Origin: Nitratireductor kimnyeongensis | GTDB lineage: Bacteria; Pseudomonadota; Alphaproteobacteria; Rhizobiales; Rhizobiaceae | Length of the DNA: 64,000 nucleotides | Reading direction: 5' to 3' | NCBI RefSeq assembly: GCF_019891395.1 | Contig: NZ_CP078143.1 | Location: 744,001 to 808,000, forward strand | Shown here: piece by piece, positions 61,535 through 64,000 of the stretch | Numbering within the stretch: position 1 is the stretch's first letter | Layout of the letters: each line of letters starts with the position of its first letter | Position numbers and translations under genes: made by a program | Notes under the pieces: generated by a model | What the model was told of the DNA's origin: nothing | Database searches by the model: none | What the model saw: only the letters and a program-made list of their open reading frames with translations

Positions 61535-62218
61535 ATGGGTGAGACCGAACTTTCGATCATACTTCTTTCCGCGAAGGTGGCGTTCGCCGCAATCCTCTGC
61601 GCGCTCGTCCCGGCCTTTGCGGTCGCCTGGCTCCTTGCCCGCAAGGAGTTTGCCGGCAAAAGCATCGTTCAGGCGCTGGTCACCCTGCCGCTCGTGTTGC
61701 CGCCGGTCGTCACCGGCTATGGCCTGTTGATCCTGTTCGGCTCCAAAGGGACCGTCGGCCTGCTTTTTGAAAACCTGTTCGGCATCAGCTTCGCCTTCCG
61801 CTGGACGGGTGCAGCACTCGCCGCCGGCGTCATGGCGTTTCCGCTCCTGGTGCGGCCCATCCGCCTGTCGCTCGAAGCCATGGATCAGGGCTTTGGCGAG
61901 GCCGCGCGCACGCTCGGCGCATCGCGTCTCACCGTGTTCTTCACCGTCACCCTGCCGCTCGCCCTTCCAGGCGTCATTGCCGGGGCGGTGCTTGGCTTTG
62001 CCAAGGCGCTTGGCGAGTTCGGGGCGACGATCACCTTCGTCTCCAACATTCCCGGCGAAACACAGACCCTGTCGCTCGCCATCTATGCCCTACTGCAATC
62101 GCCATCGGGCGATGCGGCCGCCCTTCGCCTGATCGCAATCGCCATCGCCCTGGCGCTCGCCGCCATTGTCGCGTCGGAATATCTGGGCCGAAAACTCACC
62201 GCGGGAGCGCGCGCATGA
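61535..62218 (+). CDS. modB: Molybdate ABC transporter permease ModB
   Basis: Inner-membrane permease of 227 residues with about five TM segments. The ATPase-coupling EAA loop is EAARTLGASRLTVFFTVTLP, followed by KALGEFGATITFVSNIPGET, highly typical of ModB. Its stop overlaps the modC start by ATGA. Confidence 0.96.
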   Translation: MGETELSIILLSAKVAFAAILCALVPAFAVAWLLARKEFAGKSIVQALVTLPLVLPPVVTGYGLLILFGSKGTVGLLFENLFGISFAFRWTGAALAAGVMAFPLLVRPIRLSLEAMDQGFGEAARTLGASRLTVFFTVTLPLALPGVIAGAVLGFAKALGEFGATITFVSNIPGETQTLSLAIYALLQSPSGDAAALRLIAIAIALALAAIVASEYLGRKLTAGARA

Positions 62219-63336
62219 CTATGCTCGACGTCGATATCAGGGGCTGCGCCGGCAGGTTCGAGATCGAAACCGCCTTCCAGGCGGGCGCAGGCGTCACAGC
62301 TCTCTTCGGGCCATCAGGTGCCGGCAAATCCACGCTCCTGAAGATGATCGCCGGCACGGCACGTCCGCAGTCGGGGCGCATCATGGCTGGCGGGCGTACA
62401 CTGTTCGATGCGGCCACAGGCACGAACCTCCCGCCGGAAAAACGCGGCATCGGTTTCGTCTTTCAAGACGCGCGCCTCTTCCCGCACCTCTCGGTGCTCA
62501 AAAACCTCACCTATGCCCGCTGGGCCGGTCGCCGACCGGCATCCCGCGCCTTCGATGAAGTGGTGGCCCTGCTTGGCCTTGAACAACGTCTCGACGCCGC
62601 ACCCGCCACGCTTTCAGGCGGCGAGCGCCAGCGCGTCGCCATCGGCCGAGCGCTGCTTGCCGACCCCGCTCTGCTCCTCATGGATGAGCCGCTGTCCTCG
62701 CTCGACAAGGCGCGGCGCGCCGAGATCCTACCCTATCTGGAAGCAATCCGCACCGAAGCCGGTATTCCCATCCTCTATGTAAGCCATGAAACTTCCGAGG
62801 TCGCCCGTCTGGCCGATACAGTTGTTCTCATTGAAAACGGACGTGTTGCGGACAGCGGCCCCGCAGCAGCGATGCTCGCCCGCCTAGGCCTTGCCGCGGG
62901 CGGCGATCCCGATGAGGCCGGAGTGATCCTGGAAGGCTGCATCACCGCAATTGACCCCGCATACCAAACGGCCGTCATTGCGCTGGGAAATGATCGCATC
63001 GAGCTGACCGGAAACGGTTTCGCACCCGGGATGACGGTGCGGCTGCGTGTGCGGGCGGGCGATGTCGCCATTGCCAATGCGCCCCATGACGGCCTGTCGA
63101 TCCGCAACCAGCTTCCCGTAACGGTCGAGAAAATTCGCCGCGAGGGCGCATTCGCCATCATTGCGCTCGGCTTTGGCGGACAGCAGCTTCTGGCCCGCAT
63201 CACGGCGAAATCGGCGGATGCGCTCGACCTTCAGCCGGGCAGCCGGGTCCACGCCCTTCTCAAGGCCGTTTCCGTCGAGATGGCCCGCATCGAAAAGCCG
63301 CGCCCCGCGCTTACATCCGGGTCATCGCCACGCTGA
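62215..63336 (+). CDS. modC: Molybdate ABC transporter ATPase ModC
   Basis: Cytoplasmic ATPase driving molybdate import, 373 residues. Walker A is GPSGAGKST (about residues 37-45). The signature is LSGGERQRVAIGRALL, and Walker B LLLMDEPLSSLD. A C-terminal Mop/TOBE domain follows (about 290-360; RVRAGDVAIA). Its 3-prime end overlaps the convergent OsmC gene by 26 bases. Confidence 0.96.
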   Translation: MTMLDVDIRGCAGRFEIETAFQAGAGVTALFGPSGAGKSTLLKMIAGTARPQSGRIMAGGRTLFDAATGTNLPPEKRGIGFVFQDARLFPHLSVLKNLTYARWAGRRPASRAFDEVVALLGLEQRLDAAPATLSGGERQRVAIGRALLADPALLLMDEPLSSLDKARRAEILPYLEAIRTEAGIPILYVSHETSEVARLADTVVLIENGRVADSGPAAAMLARLGLAAGGDPDEAGVILEGCITAIDPAYQTAVIALGNDRIELTGNGFAPGMTVRLRVRAGDVAIANAPHDGLSIRNQLPVTVEKIRREGAFAIIALGFGGQQLLARITAKSADALDLQPGSRVHALLKAVSVEMARIEKPRPALTSGSSPR

Positions 63337-63820
63337 GCGGAGGGCCATTCGCAATCGTCCGGTAGACCACGCAGTAGCGTTCGGTGAGCTTCAACAGCTG
63401 ATCGAGTTGCTCCTGCGATGGATCCGTGTCGAGAGCAAACAAAAGCCGGATTTCCGTAAAACCCACTGGCGCATCCTTCACCACCCCCAGCGTCCCGCGA
63501 AAGTCGAGATCGCCCTCCGCCGAGACGGTGCCAGCCCGGAGCGGTATCTCCAGCGCCGTGGCCACTGCCTTCAGCGTCACGCCCGCGCAGGCGATCAGCG
63601 CCTCAAGAAGCATATCGCCGGAGCACAGCTCCAGCCCCGTTCCCCCCGTCGCCGGATGCAGCCCGGCAACGGCGATCGCACGACCGGTCTCCACCTTGCA
63701 GGCAATGTTATGATCGTCGAGCGCGCCCCTGGCGCGAAGTGTGATAAGAGCAGCACCCGGTTCTCCGCGATAGCGGTCCTTGATCGGCGCCTGAATGGCG
63801 CGCAGTTCTGCAGCGTCCAT
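63311..63820 (-). CDS. OsmC-family protein
   Basis: Thiol-dependent peroxidase-like protein of 169 residues. ATG 63820 has GGGAGG about 7 bases upstream. The two redox cysteines of the family are seen in LIACAGVTLKAVA and YCVVYRT; an additional Cys lies in LELCSGDMLLEA. It acts on organic hydroperoxides in known members. It is convergent with modC and its end lies within modC. Confidence 0.88.
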   Translation of the reverse strand: MDAAELRAIQAPIKDRYRGEPGAALITLRARGALDDHNIACKVETGRAIAVAGLHPATGGTGLELCSGDMLLEALIACAGVTLKAVATALEIPLRAGTVSAEGDLDFRGTLGVVKDAPVGFTEIRLLFALDTDPSQEQLDQLLKLTERYCVVYRTIANGPPLSVAMTRM

Positions 63821-64000
63821 GGCATTCACCTCCCTGGAGCCCATTGGGCTCGTCAGCATCGCCCAGAATAGCACTTTGAGCGACCTTCAGCGAACTTTCG
63901 GTTCGCGACCCAACTTTCTCTTGCATCGCCATCTGCCCGGTGAAAACATGCTGGTCGAAGCCTTTAACAGGGCGTCACAATGCGGCGGTAGAGACCGCAA
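63821..64000. other. Right end of window, no supportable gene
   Basis: This 180-base stretch upstream of the OsmC gene holds its ribosome site (63826-63832 on the minus strand) and presumably its promoter. I see no coding frame, repeat or RNA that I can support. Confidence 0.6.

Overview
The window looks like chromosomal DNA of a motile alphaproteobacterium of the Hyphomicrobiales (Rhizobiales), probably a Phyllobacteriaceae-type relative of Mesorhizobium or Nitratireductor. The grounds are: high GC; the rhizobial flagellar gene order with MotC, MotE, FlaF, FlbT and a Rem/FtcR-type regulator; two tandem flagellins of 289 residues; an Omp10-like lipoprotein; and ornithine decarboxylase plus homospermidine synthase. 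The taxon is an inference from gene content, not from a search.

Positions 1-31843 are one flagellar cluster. On the minus strand lie fliM (cut by the left edge) and motA. All the rest is on the plus strand: a DUF1217 gene, flgF, fliI, a one-TM protein, flgB-flgC-fliE-flgG-flgA-flgI-motE-flgH-fliL-fliP, two flagellins, fliF, a fliH-like gene, motB, motC, fliK, a lytic transglycosylase, the regulator gene rem, flgE-flgK-flgL-flaF-flbT-flgD-fliQ, flhA, fliR and four small accessory genes (FliJ-like, FlgJ rod-binding, FlgN-like, FliL-like). Most neighbours overlap by ATGA or lie a few bases apart, so there are few transcription units. Six transcription-unit heads (motA, the DUF1217 gene, flgB, fliF, flgE, flhA) share a CACGCAAG-type box 46-64 bases before the start codon. 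I propose this as the binding site of the Rem/FtcR regulator encoded at 20834-21508. fliG, fliN, flhB and visNR are not in the window and would be expected to the left.

Positions 31844-40811 are a mosaic. After a very AT-rich spacer come a MarR regulator whose C-terminus is frameshifted at a G7 run, an SCP2-domain protein, a GNAT acetyltransferase plus ornithine decarboxylase with a long leader (speF-like), an amidase plus LysR regulator, a DUF1007/NicO nickel-cobalt export pair with a very His-rich loop, a small membrane protein and a second GNAT.

Positions 40812-57682 hold a DctPQM TRAP transporter, a PaaK-like CoA ligase, an Omp10-like lipoprotein, homospermidine synthase, pepF-pabB-yciI, an orphan sigma-54 response regulator, a DUF882 (M15-like) protein with a long proline-rich tail, eda, a muramidase with a peptidoglycan-binding domain, and trhO. 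Ornithine decarboxylase (putrescine) and homospermidine synthase (homospermidine) together give the usual rhizobial polyamine route.

Positions 57683-64000 hold an alpha/beta hydrolase with its TetR regulator and a large symmetric operator, a probable truncated gene remnant, a DUF533 protein, modABC for molybdate uptake and a convergent OsmC protein. I saw no tRNA, rRNA, CRISPR array, insertion sequence or prophage. No clearly new multi-gene system stands out. The most novel signals are regulatory: the flagellar box, the divergent motA operator, the TetR operator, the odc leader and the MarR G-tract.
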